Assembly: GCA_963703655.1 (NCBI GenBank)
Contig: CAVPFA010000005.1
Coordinates: 310,001 to 374,000, forward strand
Direction of reading: 5' to 3'
Source: CAVPFA01 sp963703655
GTDB taxonomy: Bacteria > Actinomycetota > Acidimicrobiia > Acidimicrobiales > Bog-793
Length of the DNA: 64,000 nt
Shown: positions 9,446 through 19,300 of the stretch, in pieces
Layout of the letters: each line of letters opens with the position of its first letter
Position numbering within the stretch: the stretch's first letter is position 1
The notes under the pieces: model-generated
What the model saw: the letters and a program-made list of their open reading frames with translations, nothing else
Databases searched by the model: none
What the model was told of the DNA's origin: nothing
Program-made: the position numbers and the translations under genes

Positions 9446-9813
9446 TGGTCGCGACCCACCTCGACTCCTCCGCGATCGTGAAGCTCGTTATCGCCGAACC
9501 AGAGTCGGCCGCGTTGCGGCGGTTCCTTCGTCGCAGACGCCCGCTCGTCTCGAGCGCACTCGCACGGACCGAGGTCATGCGAGCCTTGTTGCTCGAAGGC
9601 GAAAGGGGCCGGGCGCAGGGCCGAGCAGCTCTCGCAAGCCTCCCGTCGCTCATCCGCACTGAGGTCCCAAGGGCCAGCCGATTGGTAAGCGAAGCCGAGT
9701 TCGCCGGTCGGTTCACCTCAAGAAGTCTGGACCGGTCACTTTTCCTCTCGTCGACTGTGACGCTGCGCCGGGTCCGACAGGGTTTGTGGGTGCGCCTTCG
9801 GCGCGGCCGGTGA
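9445..9813 (+). CDS. VapC-type PIN-domain toxin, probably 3'-truncated
   Basis: 122 residues. The N-terminal PIN motif is clear: LDSSAIVKLVIAEPES with the first catalytic Asp at residue 7, and the conserved Glu in ARTEVMRALL. The second half normally carries a DAxHLA helix and a T-Y/F-D strand with further acidic active-site residues. Neither is present; after about residue 90 the sequence becomes Arg-rich and non-homologous. Its last ~100 nt overlap the 3' end of the convergent membrane-protein gene, suggesting the toxin was cut by a rearrangement near 9715. It is probably inactive as a ribonuclease. Confidence 0.65.
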   Translation: MVATHLDSSAIVKLVIAEPESAALRRFLRRRRPLVSSALARTEVMRALLLEGERGRAQGRAALASLPSLIRTEVPRASRLVSEAEFAGRFTSRSLDRSLFLSSTVTLRRVRQGLWVRLRRGR

Positions 9814-10258
9814 AGGCCGCGAGGACGAGCACCGTCCACACCAGGGCGCCCGCGCCCGCGATTGCCTCGAGGACGATCGAGAGCACGACGTAGGAGGCCC
9901 CGATGGATTCTTTGAAACCGAACAGGCCGACGCTGAGACTTATCAGCAGTGCTCCGAGAGTGGAGGCGGCAAACCCGGCCGCGGCAAGCCCCACGAGGAT
10001 CCGAGGCCATGCGGCCAGAGCCGCCGCCAGGACGAACCCAGCGATGGCGTCGACCAGGAACAGCGGTCCGTTCGTCGGGATGAACCTGTAGCCCTCGAGC
10101 CAAAGGTGCAGATGGATAAGGCCGATACTTACTAGAAGGCCGACTACCCCCAAGCGGAGCAGAAGAGCGGATCTTCGAAGCAACGAGGACTTGACCCGTA
10201 AGGATCCCTCTACTGGTTGGGTAAGCGCTCGGCGTAAATGAGCCGATTGTTTGTACAT
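9713..10258 (-). CDS. Small integral membrane protein, unknown function
   Basis: 181 residues from the ATG at 10258 (GAAGGG upstream). Four hydrophobic segments are visible: around LLLRLGVVGLLVSIGLIHL, LFLVDAIAGFVLAAALAAW, ILVGLAAAGFAASTLGALL and YVVLSIVLEAIAGAGALVW. The short tail is polar. I do not recognise a characterised family, although four-helix proteins of this layout are common in actinobacteria. It follows the secreted-protein gene at 10347-10706 on the same strand with an 88-nt gap. Confidence 0.6.
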   Translation of the reverse strand: MYKQSAHLRRALTQPVEGSLRVKSSLLRRSALLLRLGVVGLLVSIGLIHLHLWLEGYRFIPTNGPLFLVDAIAGFVLAAALAAWPRILVGLAAAGFAASTLGALLISLSVGLFGFKESIGASYVVLSIVLEAIAGAGALVWTVLVLAAFTGRAEGAPTNPVGPGAASQSTRGKVTGPDFLR

Positions 10259-10346
10259 TGTTTTCCCTTCATGATCGCGTCGCGAACACATGAATCTCCA
10301 CTCCTCCCTTCCAAGAAGGAGGAAGGAGCAGAGCCTCATGTACTGG

Positions 10347-10706
10347 TCAAAGGTTGCCGTCGCCGTCGCTCGCGGCACCGTTGTTATCGGGATCCTGGTC
10401 GCCACCGTTGCCCTGAGGGATTTGATTCGTGTTCGTGGGCGCGGGTGATGCCTTGAGCGTCGTCGGCGGGGAGACGGCGGCGGGCTGGCGCATTGCGGGT
10501 GCCTTGGCCATCTTGGGCGTTGACGGGATTGGCTTTGCAGTTGCCGGTAATGGCGCACGGCTGCCGTACCGGCCGGCAGCGACGTTGCCGGATTGCGCCG
10601 TGGGGACCCTGGAGTGAGACGCAGTTCCGTGTCCCATCGAGAGCAGCGTCGCCAGAGCGATGCCCACTCCCAACACAACTGCGACGATGCCGAGACGTAA
10701 CTTCAT
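10347..10706 (-). CDS. Small secreted or membrane-anchored protein, Pro/Ala/Asn-rich
   Basis: 119 residues from the ATG at 10706, chosen because GGAGAG lies just upstream and a signal-like segment (MKLRLGIVAVVLGVGIALATLL) starts there; an upstream ATG at 10769 adds a polar extension. After the hydrophobic N-terminus the protein is low-complexity, rich in Pro, Ala, Thr and Ser, ending in an acidic Asp/Asn/Gly tail. No catalytic motif is visible. Probably exported; function unknown. Confidence 0.5.
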   Translation of the reverse strand: MKLRLGIVAVVLGVGIALATLLSMGHGTASHSRVPTAQSGNVAAGRYGSRAPLPATAKPIPSTPKMAKAPAMRQPAAVSPPTTLKASPAPTNTNQIPQGNGGDQDPDNNGAASDGDGNL

Positions 10707-11202
10707 TTTGGGTAACTCTCCTTTTAGCTGCCAGAACGATGTTTGTTGGTGAACCAGCCTTCGGCTCACGAGTTATACGTGCTGGATTCCGAAATGGTTT
10801 CTTTTTCGGGAGAGGCCGCACTGGATACCATTGCGCCCAATAGGCGCGCAAAGAGAACGCAGGACCATCGTGAAAGCGGCGAGGATACAGGCGGAGGGAC
10901 AGATTCAGTCGACCGAGTAGGTGGCGACCGCTCGCTCGAGAAGGGGCCCGAAGCGCCGCCCAATCGGTGGCGTTCAGGTAGGCGCGCTAGGCGCCGTCAC
11001 GCCCGAGCAGCGCAGCCGAGACGGTTCCGCCGCTTCGACGCGTTCGCGGTCCATGAATTCTCGCTCATCTGTAGCCCATGCATCTGAGGGGTTCTACGGA
11101 CGCCAGGCCGGCGAGGATTGAACGGCCATGAGACTCGCTTGTCGGGCCGGGGCTCAGGTCCGCGACTCGAGCAACACCACGGGCAGGCGTGGCGAGTGGT
11201 CT
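10707..11202. other. Intergenic stretch without a supported gene
   Basis: About 500 nt. Several short frames are open on both strands, but none has a convincing start, ribosome-binding site or recognisable protein. I see no tRNA-like cloverleaf or clear terminator. It may carry the promoter of the 10706 gene near 10710-10800. Confidence 0.4.
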
Positions 11203-11442
11203 TCAGCAGGTGCAGGTCGTCCCGCATACCTCGGACGCCGGCCTTGTGGCGAGTCGGCCTGCGACGACTGTGAGACGACCAGCCGACCACCCCAGCAGGC
11301 GGCTCACCGACGGCGCCGAGAAGCGACGCGGTGCGGCGAGGGCGAGAGCTTGCGCCGCGCGGTTGAGCGAACGTTCGATCTCGGCGCGCCGGGCGCTCGC
11401 AAGCTGTTCGAGGATTCGGTAAGAGTTCATGACTCTGAGCAT
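11203..11442 (-). CDS. Small hypothetical protein
   Basis: 79 residues from the ATG at 11442 (an internal ATG at 11430 is equally possible). The N-terminal half, NSYRILEQLASARRAEIERS, is a charged amphipathic helix; the C-terminal half has a weakly hydrophobic segment (LLGWSAGRLTVVAGRLA) and a Cys pair at the end. It is divergent from the AraC-type regulator at 11484, with start codons about 40 nt apart, so the shared spacer probably drives both. Function unknown. Confidence 0.45.
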   Translation of the reverse strand: MLRVMNSYRILEQLASARRAEIERSLNRAAQALALAAPRRFSAPSVSRLLGWSAGRLTVVAGRLATRPASEVCGTTCTC

Positions 11443-11447
11443 GCGCC

Positions 11448-11476
11448 TTGCCGGGCAAGGTGAGAACTGGCATAAT
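11448..11476 (+). promoter_or_regulatory. Sigma70-type promoter for a leaderless AraC-type gene
   Basis: TTGCCG at 11448-11453 and CATAAT at 11471-11476 are separated by 17 nt. Transcription would begin around 11483, at the ATG at 11484, so the mRNA would have essentially no 5' leader. There is no ribosome-binding site before that ATG, which supports this reading. Confidence 0.55.
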
Positions 11477-11483
11477 CGGCGCA

Positions 11484-12461
11484 ATGCGAAAGAATGCTGC
11501 CAAACGCCGTCCGACCGTCGCCCTCGTTGTCGCCGACGGTTTCGCCCTTTTCGAGTTCGCCATTGCGTGCGAGGTCTTCGGCAGCGACTACACCGAGCTC
11601 GTTCCTCAGTGGTACCGGTTCGTCGTCTGCACGGCGACACCTTCGCCAGTCCGGTCATCCCAGGGCCTGACGCTCAACGTCGCCGCCGGCCTGTCTGCCC
11701 TGAGGTCGGCTGACACGGTCGTGGTCCCGCCGATGGACCGCACCCCGAGCCCGCCCGAGGAGCTTCTGGTCGCCCTCGTCGCTGCCCATCGCCGGGGGGC
11801 GCGTATCGTCTCGCTCTGCAGCGGTGCGTTCGTCCTTGCTGCCGCGGGACTTCTCGACGGCAGGACCGTCACGACGCACTGGCGCTCCGCTGCGCGCCTC
11901 GCGTCGGAATCACCCAGCTCGCACGTGGACCCGAACGTGCTGTACGTGGACGGAGGGAACGTGCTCACCTCGGCCGGCGCCGCTGCCGGGATCGACCTGT
12001 GCCTGCACGTTGTGCGGACGGACTTCGGCGCAGCCGTCGCCAACACGATCGCGCGAGACATGGTCGTGCCACCCCACCGGGACGGGGGGCAGGCGCAATA
12101 TGTCGAACAACCGTTCGCCGACATGACGTCGCCCGACTTGTTCTCCAGCGCGCTCAACTGGGCCCAGGAACATCTCGACGAGCCGGTTACGGTCGAGGAT
12201 CTCGCCCGCCGGTCAGCGATGAGCCCGAGGACATTCGCCCGCCGGTTCCGTGCCGCCACGGGCACGACGCCCCACCGGTGGCTCATCCGCCAGCGAGTCC
12301 TACTGGCGCAACAACTGCTGGAGACGACAGATCTTGGGATCGACGAAATCGCTCGCCGCACGGGCTTTGGCACTGCTACTAACCTGCGCCAGCACTTCAG
12401 GTCGGTCGTGCTGGCGTCTCCGGGGGCCTACCGCCGGACGTTCCGGCCGCTCACCGCCTGA
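11484..12461 (+). CDS. DJ-1/PfpI-domain AraC-family transcriptional regulator
   Basis: 325 residues from the ATG at 11484. The N-terminal ~185 residues form a DJ-1/PfpI (GATase1-like) domain with the nucleophile-elbow segment IVSLCSGAFVLAAAGLLDGR. The C-terminal ~100 residues form an AraC double helix-turn-helix: EDLARRSAMSPRTFARRF, then IDEIARRTGFGTATNLRQHF. Family members, such as FtrA- or GlxA-type regulators, typically control nearby catabolic or stress genes. No obvious target is adjacent except the divergent small gene. An ATG at 11448 in the same frame is rejected because it overlaps the -35 box. Confidence 0.85.
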   Translation: MRKNAAKRRPTVALVVADGFALFEFAIACEVFGSDYTELVPQWYRFVVCTATPSPVRSSQGLTLNVAAGLSALRSADTVVVPPMDRTPSPPEELLVALVAAHRRGARIVSLCSGAFVLAAAGLLDGRTVTTHWRSAARLASESPSSHVDPNVLYVDGGNVLTSAGAAAGIDLCLHVVRTDFGAAVANTIARDMVVPPHRDGGQAQYVEQPFADMTSPDLFSSALNWAQEHLDEPVTVEDLARRSAMSPRTFARRFRAATGTTPHRWLIRQRVLLAQQLLETTDLGIDEIARRTGFGTATNLRQHFRSVVLASPGAYRRTFRPLTA

Positions 12462-12480
12462 GGCCAAGGAGATCCCCAGA

Positions 12481-12888
12481 TCAGCCGAGATCCGCCGCCC
12501 GCGCGGCGCGGCTCGCCTGCACCGTCGCGAGGCCGAGCCATGCAAGGAGCCATCCCGTGCCGATACGTGCAAGAGCACTCTCGGCATCTCGACCCGGACT
12601 TTTCGCCGCAACAAGGACGGCTACCACGACCGGGCCAAGGCCCGCAGCCGTCAGCGCCGAAGCGGCTGCTCGATGCCCGGCGCGCCAGGCCTCATCGCTG
12701 CGCATCGTCGACGGGATGCGGATGCCGGCGACGATGTTTCTTGGCAACCGCCCCGCCGCCGCCATGCGTCCCAGCACAACGACGATCACGCCGCCGAGTC
12801 CCAACCGGATCGTCTTCATTGCGTGCCCGGAGGATACTCCCCGAGCTCCGGGGGCCGTAGCAGCGGACCGATCCGCCCGCTCGCTCAT
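12481..12888 (-). CDS. SdpI-like small membrane protein
   Basis: 135 residues if started at the ATG at 12888, which overlaps the TGA of the preceding gene as ATGA and suggests translational coupling; an internal ATG at 12819 would give 112 residues. A hydrophobic segment (LGLGGVIVVVLGRMAAAG) is followed by RNIVAGIRIPSTMRSDEAW, the characteristic loop of the SdpI/YhfL-type family, and two more membrane segments. SdpI proteins give immunity to the SdpC toxin in Bacillus, but most actinobacterial homologues are uncharacterised. No toxin gene is seen nearby. Confidence 0.6.
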   Translation of the reverse strand: MSERADRSAATAPGARGVSSGHAMKTIRLGLGGVIVVVLGRMAAAGRLPRNIVAGIRIPSTMRSDEAWRAGHRAAASALTAAGLGPVVVAVLVAAKSPGRDAESALARIGTGWLLAWLGLATVQASRAARAADLG

Positions 12889-13913
12889 GAGCGCCGGCCA
12901 AGGCGCCCGCCGAACAAGCTGCGTCGCCGGTTGGCAGGGTCGCCCCCGAGCGGCCAGGTCCCGTGGGCGACTCCCTCCGTGACGAAGCTGGCCAGGTCCC
13001 CGATGCTCGTGTCGCTCGGCAACGTGCCCGCGTGGCGCCAGCTCGTGGGCTGACCGTCGGGCGAGTCCGGGTCAGGCCAGCCGTAGTACCAACATTCCGT
13101 TTCGAACCAGAAGCCGACAACTGTTCTGGGCGAATGAACCCGGAGAAGCCCCTCGTTGTAGGGATCGCCGTCGACCGCCGTCGACTCGACACGAAGGCCG
13201 GTCAGGTCGCTCAGAAGCTGAACGAGGGACGCCTGAAAAGCCCGCGTGGTCTCCTCGCCGTCGTCGTCCTCGCCCTGAGGCATCATCCTCAGGTCGTCCT
13301 CGTCGATGAGCAGCTCGGCAGCGAGATACCAGGCGATCTGGCGCGCTCGACCGACCAGCAAACCCGTCGTCGCCGCGAGGTCCTCATCGAGCTCGGCAGC
13401 CAAGAGGTCGTGCTCTTCGGCGTGGAGGTGGCTCAACCAGTCCCTCCATAACAAAGGACGCAGGTTCCCGAGCGGAACGCGGTGGGCGAGCTCACGCGAA
13501 TCGGGATCAGTGGATTCGGGCTCCGTGCCCCGGTCCGGGAGCAGCTGCTCGATTCGCTCCTTGAGCTGGTCACTCATCGGTGAATCGCCGAGAATCGCAC
13601 TCGTCGGCAGCCTCGGAAGCCACCGCGGCTCGTCCGAGCTCCGGGCGCGGTCGGGTACCGGTGCGGTCGTCGGTCCTTCCATCCCCGTCGGGTCCGGTCC
13701 CGCCTGTTCTTCTGAGGTGATGCCCTCGTCGATCAGCTCGAGCCACCGGCGCCACCGGTAGCGCGACGCCGCGTTGAGCACGGTCCCTGCTGCCTTCGCG
13801 AGCTTCGAGGTCTCGAACCTGACGACGAGGTGACTCGCCCGCTCCGGTAAGTCCGGCCAGGAAGCGACCAGGTCATGCGCCGTCCCGTCGCTGGTGACCC
13901 TGTAGGTCGTCAT
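12885..13913 (-). CDS. Hypothetical cytoplasmic protein
   Basis: 342 residues from the ATG at 13913. The frame continues further upstream but that part lies opposite the response-regulator gene. The N-terminal ~65 residues (TTYRVTSDGTAHDLVASWPD ... RWRRWLELI) look like one small domain. A linker follows, then a 200-residue acidic, tryptophan-rich domain with HAEEHDLLAAELDEDL and a terminal segment FWFETECWYYGWPDP. I do not recognise the family and see no membrane segment. It is coupled to the downstream SdpI-like gene by a 4-nt overlap. Confidence 0.6.
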   Translation of the reverse strand: MTTYRVTSDGTAHDLVASWPDLPERASHLVVRFETSKLAKAAGTVLNAASRYRWRRWLELIDEGITSEEQAGPDPTGMEGPTTAPVPDRARSSDEPRWLPRLPTSAILGDSPMSDQLKERIEQLLPDRGTEPESTDPDSRELAHRVPLGNLRPLLWRDWLSHLHAEEHDLLAAELDEDLAATTGLLVGRARQIAWYLAAELLIDEDDLRMMPQGEDDDGEETTRAFQASLVQLLSDLTGLRVESTAVDGDPYNEGLLRVHSPRTVVGFWFETECWYYGWPDPDSPDGQPTSWRHAGTLPSDTSIGDLASFVTEGVAHGTWPLGGDPANRRRSLFGGRLGRRS

Positions 13914-14051
13914 CGTCGCAAGCTTGCCACCAGAGGCTCGCCTCCATGACGCCCTCTCATCAGATGGCGTCGGTGATCTCCGGGTTCCAGCTGATGGATC
14001 ACCGCCCGGGCGAAGGTCTGCACGTCGTAGATCCTGGTAGAACGGAGGACG

Positions 14052-14720
14052 ATGAGGGTCCTCGTGGCCGAGGACGACGACGCTCTCAGGTCCGTGCTGG
14101 AGCGTGGGCTGCACAGAGCCGGCTACGTCGTCGACAGTGTCTCTGACGGGTCGGACGCGCTCGCGTACCTGCGGGCCTACGAATACGAGGTCGCCGTTCT
14201 CGACTGGCGTATGCCCGTCATGAGTGGGCTCGACGTCGTGCGCCGCCTGCGCAGCTCGGGCGCCCGCGTGCCCATCTTGATGCTCACGGCTCGGGACATG
14301 CCCGCCGACCGGGTGCTCGGCCTCGACGAAGGCGCCGACGACTACATGGTCAAGCCCTTCGACTTCCCCGAGCTCCTCGCCCGGCTGCGTGCGCTGCAGC
14401 GAAGGCCCGCCGAGACGCGCCCACCTCGCCTGTCGGTGGGTGATCTCGTCTACGAGCCGGCGACACGTGTCGTCAGAGCCGGCGGGATCGCGCTCAGCCT
14501 CACGAATATCGAGCTCGGAATTCTCGAGGTCCTCTTGCAACGCTCTCCCGCCGTCGTCACGCGGCGATCGATAGCCCTCCAGGTCTGGAGGGACGAGGCG
14601 GACGCCGTGGGCTCCAATACTCTCGACGTACACGTCGCACGATTGCGTTCAAAACTGGCCCGGTCCCACGTTCGGATAGATACTCACCGCGGCGTCGGCT
14701 ACTGCCTCCTGTCCCGATGA
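14052..14720 (+). CDS. OmpR-family response regulator
   Basis: 222 residues. The receiver domain has the acidic pocket EDDD at 7-10, phospho-acceptor Asp51 in VLDWRMP, Thr79 and Lys101 in VKPFD. A winged-helix DNA-binding domain fills residues ~128-220 and ends in the usual THRGVGYCL. The gene overlaps the histidine kinase start as ATGA, so the pair is coupled. It is divergent from the hypothetical gene ending at 13913; the 138-nt spacer should hold the promoters. Confidence 0.93.
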   Translation: MRVLVAEDDDALRSVLERGLHRAGYVVDSVSDGSDALAYLRAYEYEVAVLDWRMPVMSGLDVVRRLRSSGARVPILMLTARDMPADRVLGLDEGADDYMVKPFDFPELLARLRALQRRPAETRPPRLSVGDLVYEPATRVVRAGGIALSLTNIELGILEVLLQRSPAVVTRRSIALQVWRDEADAVGSNTLDVHVARLRSKLARSHVRIDTHRGVGYCLLSR

Positions 14721-15967
14721 GGTGGCGCGCACCGTCTGCCCTCAAGCACTTCGCGCCCTCGCTCAAGGTCGCGCTCGTGGCTACCCTGGTCGTAATCGTC
14801 GTGTACGCGGCAGCGGTGGCGTCCCTCGACCTGTTCGTGGCCCACCGCCTGGTGACGCAGGTCGACCGTCAGCTCAGCACCCGCCTCGACGCTGCCCGGG
14901 TCCGACCTCCCTCGCTTGCCACCAAGGAGCCGGACTCACCGGGAGGGGGCGTCCACTACGGGCTTGGGATCTACGGCGAACCGATCTACATCTGGGAGAT
15001 CCCGCCTCGGAGCTTGATCGCCCGGGCGGACGCCGCAACGCCGCCGCTGCCTTCTCGGGCCTGGCCCGAAGCGGGTGCGGGATCGGTCACCCGGCTCATC
15101 TCGGGGACGGACTACCGGCTTTCGTCTACGGCATATCGGGGCGGCCTCCTCGTCGCCGGCGAGAGCCTGACGGAGCTGACGCACGTCGAGGCAGTCCTCG
15201 TGGCATCGGAGCTCGTTGCTGCCCCGGTGCTTCTGATCGCGATCTTCCTGGCCTCGTTCCTGATCGGTCTGCGCTCGGCAAAGCCCATCGAGCTCGCGCG
15301 GCGCCGGCAGCTGGAGTTCACAGCGGACGCGTCGCACGAGCTGCGAACACCGCTCAGCGTGATCGATGCGGAGCTGTCGCTGGCGCGGGGCGGCGAGAGA
15401 GCTTCGGATCCAGCCGCGCTCGACCGCATAGCGCGAGAGAGCGAGCGGCTGAAGCGAATCGTCGAGGACCTGTTGTGGTTGGCCCGATTCGACTCCGCTC
15501 CACCGCCCCCGGGCTCGGGCGTGATCGACGTGACGACGATCGCAGAGGCCTGCGCCGAGCGCTTCAGAGCTCTCGCCGGCGCGAGGTCGCTCGACTTGCG
15601 TCTCCGACGTCTCGGGACGGCGCCCGCCACGATCGTCGCTCCTGCCGAGTGGATCGACCGCCTCGCGGGTGTGCTCGTCGACAATGCCTGCAAGTACGCC
15701 CACGAGGGGGGCTCGGTCCGTATCGAGGTCGGGCGGGTCGGTCCCCGCGTCGTTCTCGCGGTCGAGGACACCGGCCCAGGCATTCCGCGCGCAGAGCGTG
15801 AACGGCTGTTCGACCGGTTCGGGCGGGGCACCGACCAGGCGAGCGGTCACGGGCTCGGGCTCGCGATCGCCGATTCGGTCGTCCGCTCGACCGGCGGCCG
15901 GTGGCGCGTCGATGACGCCAGTGAAGGGCTCAGCGGCGCCCGCATGGAAGTCTCGTGGCAGGCGTAG
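14717..15967 (+). CDS. Sensor histidine kinase
   Basis: 416 residues. Two membrane segments (about 18-40 and 162-184) flank a ~120-residue extracytoplasmic sensor region. The H box DASHELRTPLS has the phosphorylated His at 207, followed by the N box DNACKYAHEGG, G1 EDTGPGIP and G2 GHGLGLAIADS. No HAMP domain is obvious; the second membrane segment leads directly to the dimerisation helices. It forms a classical two-component pair with the preceding regulator. Signal unknown. Confidence 0.92.
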   Translation: MRWRAPSALKHFAPSLKVALVATLVVIVVYAAAVASLDLFVAHRLVTQVDRQLSTRLDAARVRPPSLATKEPDSPGGGVHYGLGIYGEPIYIWEIPPRSLIARADAATPPLPSRAWPEAGAGSVTRLISGTDYRLSSTAYRGGLLVAGESLTELTHVEAVLVASELVAAPVLLIAIFLASFLIGLRSAKPIELARRRQLEFTADASHELRTPLSVIDAELSLARGGERASDPAALDRIARESERLKRIVEDLLWLARFDSAPPPPGSGVIDVTTIAEACAERFRALAGARSLDLRLRRLGTAPATIVAPAEWIDRLAGVLVDNACKYAHEGGSVRIEVGRVGPRVVLAVEDTGPGIPRAERERLFDRFGRGTDQASGHGLGLAIADSVVRSTGGRWRVDDASEGLSGARMEVSWQA

Positions 15968-16000
15968 CCCCCCTTCCATGAGAGGCGTAGCCTGCGTGCC

Positions 16001-16210
16001 ATGAGACTGAGCGCAAGAAATCAACTCGACGGTGTCGTGGTCGGCGTGGAGCACGGTGCCGTCATGTCGACGGTCGTCATCCGTCTGGCCGGCGGTCAAG
16101 AGGTCGTGTCAGCCATCACCAAAGACTCCGCCGAGGCTCTTGGGCTGGCCGAGGGGGACGCGGTCAAGGCCGTCATCAAGGCCACCGAGGTCATGATCGG
16201 CAAGGACTGA
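16001..16210 (+). CDS. Mop/TOBE-domain molybdate-binding protein
   Basis: 69 residues, the length of a single molbindin unit. LSARNQLDGVVVGVEHGAV and the closing segment VKAVIKATEVMIGKD are the hallmark of the Mop/TOBE fold, which binds molybdate or tungstate as an oligomer. It may buffer oxyanion or sense it. No modABC genes are in the window. It lies 33 nt after the histidine kinase and could be its distal operon member. Confidence 0.85.
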   Translation: MRLSARNQLDGVVVGVEHGAVMSTVVIRLAGGQEVVSAITKDSAEALGLAEGDAVKAVIKATEVMIGKD

Positions 16211-16309
16211 CGCACCGAACCCGGTCTATACGGCCTCTTATGCTTGCGCTCCCGGCGGTCGGGTCGTAGACAGTGGCAACGCTGTTCGGCCAAACGTCAC
16301 GGGGGCTCG

Positions 16310-19300
16310 ATGTCGCCAGTTCGAAGTAGGCGTGACTCACGATTTCACTGGGGCCGGCACGCGCTCGCCGGCGTCGCCACGGCCTCGCTCGTCATGGGTT
16401 TGTCCCAAGCCTCTGGAGTCGGCGCGTCCGGGTCGGCGGTGCTGACTGCCGCGGACCTGCCCGTCGGTGCGCCCGCAACCGTCCCGTTCGGCACGACGCA
16501 GCTCGGACCCGCGCCGCGCACGGCTTCGCTCCGGTTCGACGTCGTCTTGAGCCCAAGGGATCCGCAAGCCCTCTCCCGTTTCGCCACGGCGGTCTCCACG
16601 CCTGGAACGCCCGAGTACAGGCACTACCTGGCTCGCGGCCAGTTCGCCTCGGTGTTCGGGCCCACGCAGGCAACTATCGCAAGGGTGCTGGCCACTCTGC
16701 ACGCCGAAGGTCTCGTGACCGGCGCGATCTCCTCGAATCATCTCGTCATCCCGGTCGCCACAACCGTTGCGAGCGCCGAACGCGTACTTCGCACCTCACT
16801 TGATCGTTATCGCCTGGCTTCCGGCCGGATCGCCATCGCCAATACCGGCGCACCGAAGCTCCCGGCGAGCATCGCCGGCTCGGTACAGGCGGTGATCGGG
16901 CTCGACACCCTTGCGCTTCCCCAGCCTGGAGGACCGGTCATCGCCCCGACGGGCGCCGCGTCAGCGCACCCCCAAGCGCCTGTGCCCGTCACGAGCGGCC
17001 CGATTCCCTGCCAAGCAGCCCAGAGCGCGGCGCAGCAGCAGAGCGCCTGGACCGAGAACCAGCTCGCGAGGGCCTACTCGCTCTCCGGCTTGTACTCACG
17101 AGGCGACCTCGGCAAGGGCGTGACCATTGCGCTGTTCGAGCTGACTACCTACTCGGCCGGTGACATCGCCGGTTTCCAGAGCTGTTATCGGACGAAGACT
17201 GCCGTCACGAACATCGCTGTGCGCGGCGGGACGAACAGCAACGCCGGCGCTGGCGAGGCGGAGCTCGACATCGAGGTGGTGCTCGGCTTGGCTCCCGAGG
17301 CCCGCCTCCTCGTCTACGAGGCGGCCAATGGCGGGACGGGGACGATCGACGAGCTCACGGCCGTCGCCGACCAGGACAGGGCACAGGTCATGTCCTCGAG
17401 CTGGGGGATCTGTGAGGCGTTCCTCGGAGCGTCGGCCGCCAAGGCCGAGAACTCGGTGTTCGAGCAAGCCGCAGCGCAGGGACAGTCGATGGTGAGCATC
17501 CCTGGCGACGAAGGCTCGGAGGGCTGCCTGCCCAACGACTTCTCGCCCCAGGGGACCGTCCTCGGCAGCACCGCGGAGCCGAGCGGTGTAGCGGTCGACA
17601 CGTCCGATCACACCGCCTACGTAGCGGACAACGGCGACGGCGAGGTGTCGGTGGTGAACGAGATAACCCTTCAGACCGTGGCCACGTTCAACTTCGGCGC
17701 CGGCACCCAGCCTGAGGACGTTGCCCTCGACCCGGTTACCCACAACGTGTTCGTGACGCTGAACGGCTCGGGGCAGCTCGCCGAGATAAGCGGCGCGACG
17801 TGCAACGCCGTGGCCACCACCGCCTGCAATGAGCAGACGGTCCTGGTCGGGGCCGGCTCGCTCCCCACCGGCGTGGCGGTGGATGCCGCCAGCGGGACGG
17901 TGTACGTCGCCGCCTCCGCGCTCGACGCGATCGGCGTCTACTCCGAATCGAGCCTCACCCTTATCGGTGAGGCTGCGGCTGGTCTCAACCCCGACGGGGT
18001 CGCCGTCCTCGACGCCGTCGTCGGGGGCGTGCAAACCTTCGAGGTCTACACCGCCGACTTCGGCGGCGACGTCGTCTCTGAGTTCGACGGCGCGACCTGC
18101 AACGCGACCGACGTCGCAGGGTGCCCGACACTGGCCAGCCCGCCGGCTCAGGCCGCGGTCGGTCTCGAACCCACGAGCCTCGCTCTCGACGCCGCGCTCA
18201 ACCTTCTGTACGTCTCGAACTTCGACAGCAACACCGTGACGGTGCTGACCGCGTCAACCGGGGCGTTCGTCACGACTATCAACCTGTTCCCTGTCGTCAC
18301 CGAGCCGCTCGGGCTCGCGATCGGTCCGGGCGGCAACTCGCTCCTCATCGCGTGCGCCGGGGCCGGGACGGCCGGTACCGCGGCGGTGGCGGTCGTCTCG
18401 CTGACGACCGACAAGGTCACCTCCCTTCTGTCTGCAGGCAAGGAACCGGTGGCCGTGGCCGCCGATCCCACCATCGGCTTTGGAGTGACAGCCGACTTCA
18501 AGGACAACGCGCTCGTCATCTCACCGCTGCTGCTCGATCCGTGGGACCCGGGCACGCAGCCGTTCGTCACCGGTGTCGGCGGGACCGATCTCACCCGGAC
18601 GGGACCGAGGCCGACAGAGAGCGTGTGGAACGAGGCCCTCAACGCGGCCGCAGGCCGTCCAGAAGGCGCCGGCGGCGGCGGGATCTCCTTCGACTGGACC
18701 ATGCCGAGGTACCAGTCGGCTCCTGGGCCGAGGGGCCAGAAGGTTCTCGGAGTCGTCAACGCCTACAGCTCCGGCGTGCCGTGCGGCGACAGCCACGGCT
18801 TGTGCCGGGAGGTCCCCGACGTCTCGGCTTCGGCCGATCCGGTGCACGGCTACATGGTCTTCGAGCAGGGCCATTGGGTCGCCGTGGGAGGCACGAGCGC
18901 TTCGGCACCGCTGTGGGCGGCACTGATCGGCCTTCTCGACGTGCAGCAGGGGACCTTGCGCAAGGTCGGCTTCGTGAACCCGACGCTCTACAGGCTCGTC
19001 GCCGAGGGCAAACCCGTCGTGAACGACGTGACCTTTGGTAACAACGACTACACAACGACCGGCGGCGGCCTCTATCCCGCGACGAAGGGCTACGACATGG
19101 CCACCGGCCTCGGAACACCCATCGGCACCGGCCTGTCTCTCTATCTCGGCTACGAGCCGGTGCCGAAGGTGACGTCGATCTCGCCGACGGCCCCGTCGGC
19201 CCGCGGCGTCACCGAGGTCACTATCAGGGGCGCGGGCCTGCTCTGGGTGAGCTTGGTGAAATTCGGCTCGAGGCCTTCGAGGCGCTTCACGGTCGTGTCA

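Noticed and set aside
10743..11087. Reading frame of about 114 codons in the gap before the AraC-type gene
   Set aside because: No ribosome-binding site, random-looking composition and no recognisable protein.
12481..12888. SdpI-type immunity gene in a toxin system
   Set aside because: The loop motif fits SdpI, but there is no SdpC- or SdpAB-like gene nearby, so an immunity role is unsupported.
12885..14633. Long minus-strand frame of about 580 codons covering the response regulator
   Set aside because: The part beyond 13913 is antisense to the response-regulator gene and is an effect of high GC.
16244..16309. Upstream extension of the S53 peptidase
   Set aside because: The extra 22 residues are Arg-rich, and the signal segment follows the ATG at 16310 normally.
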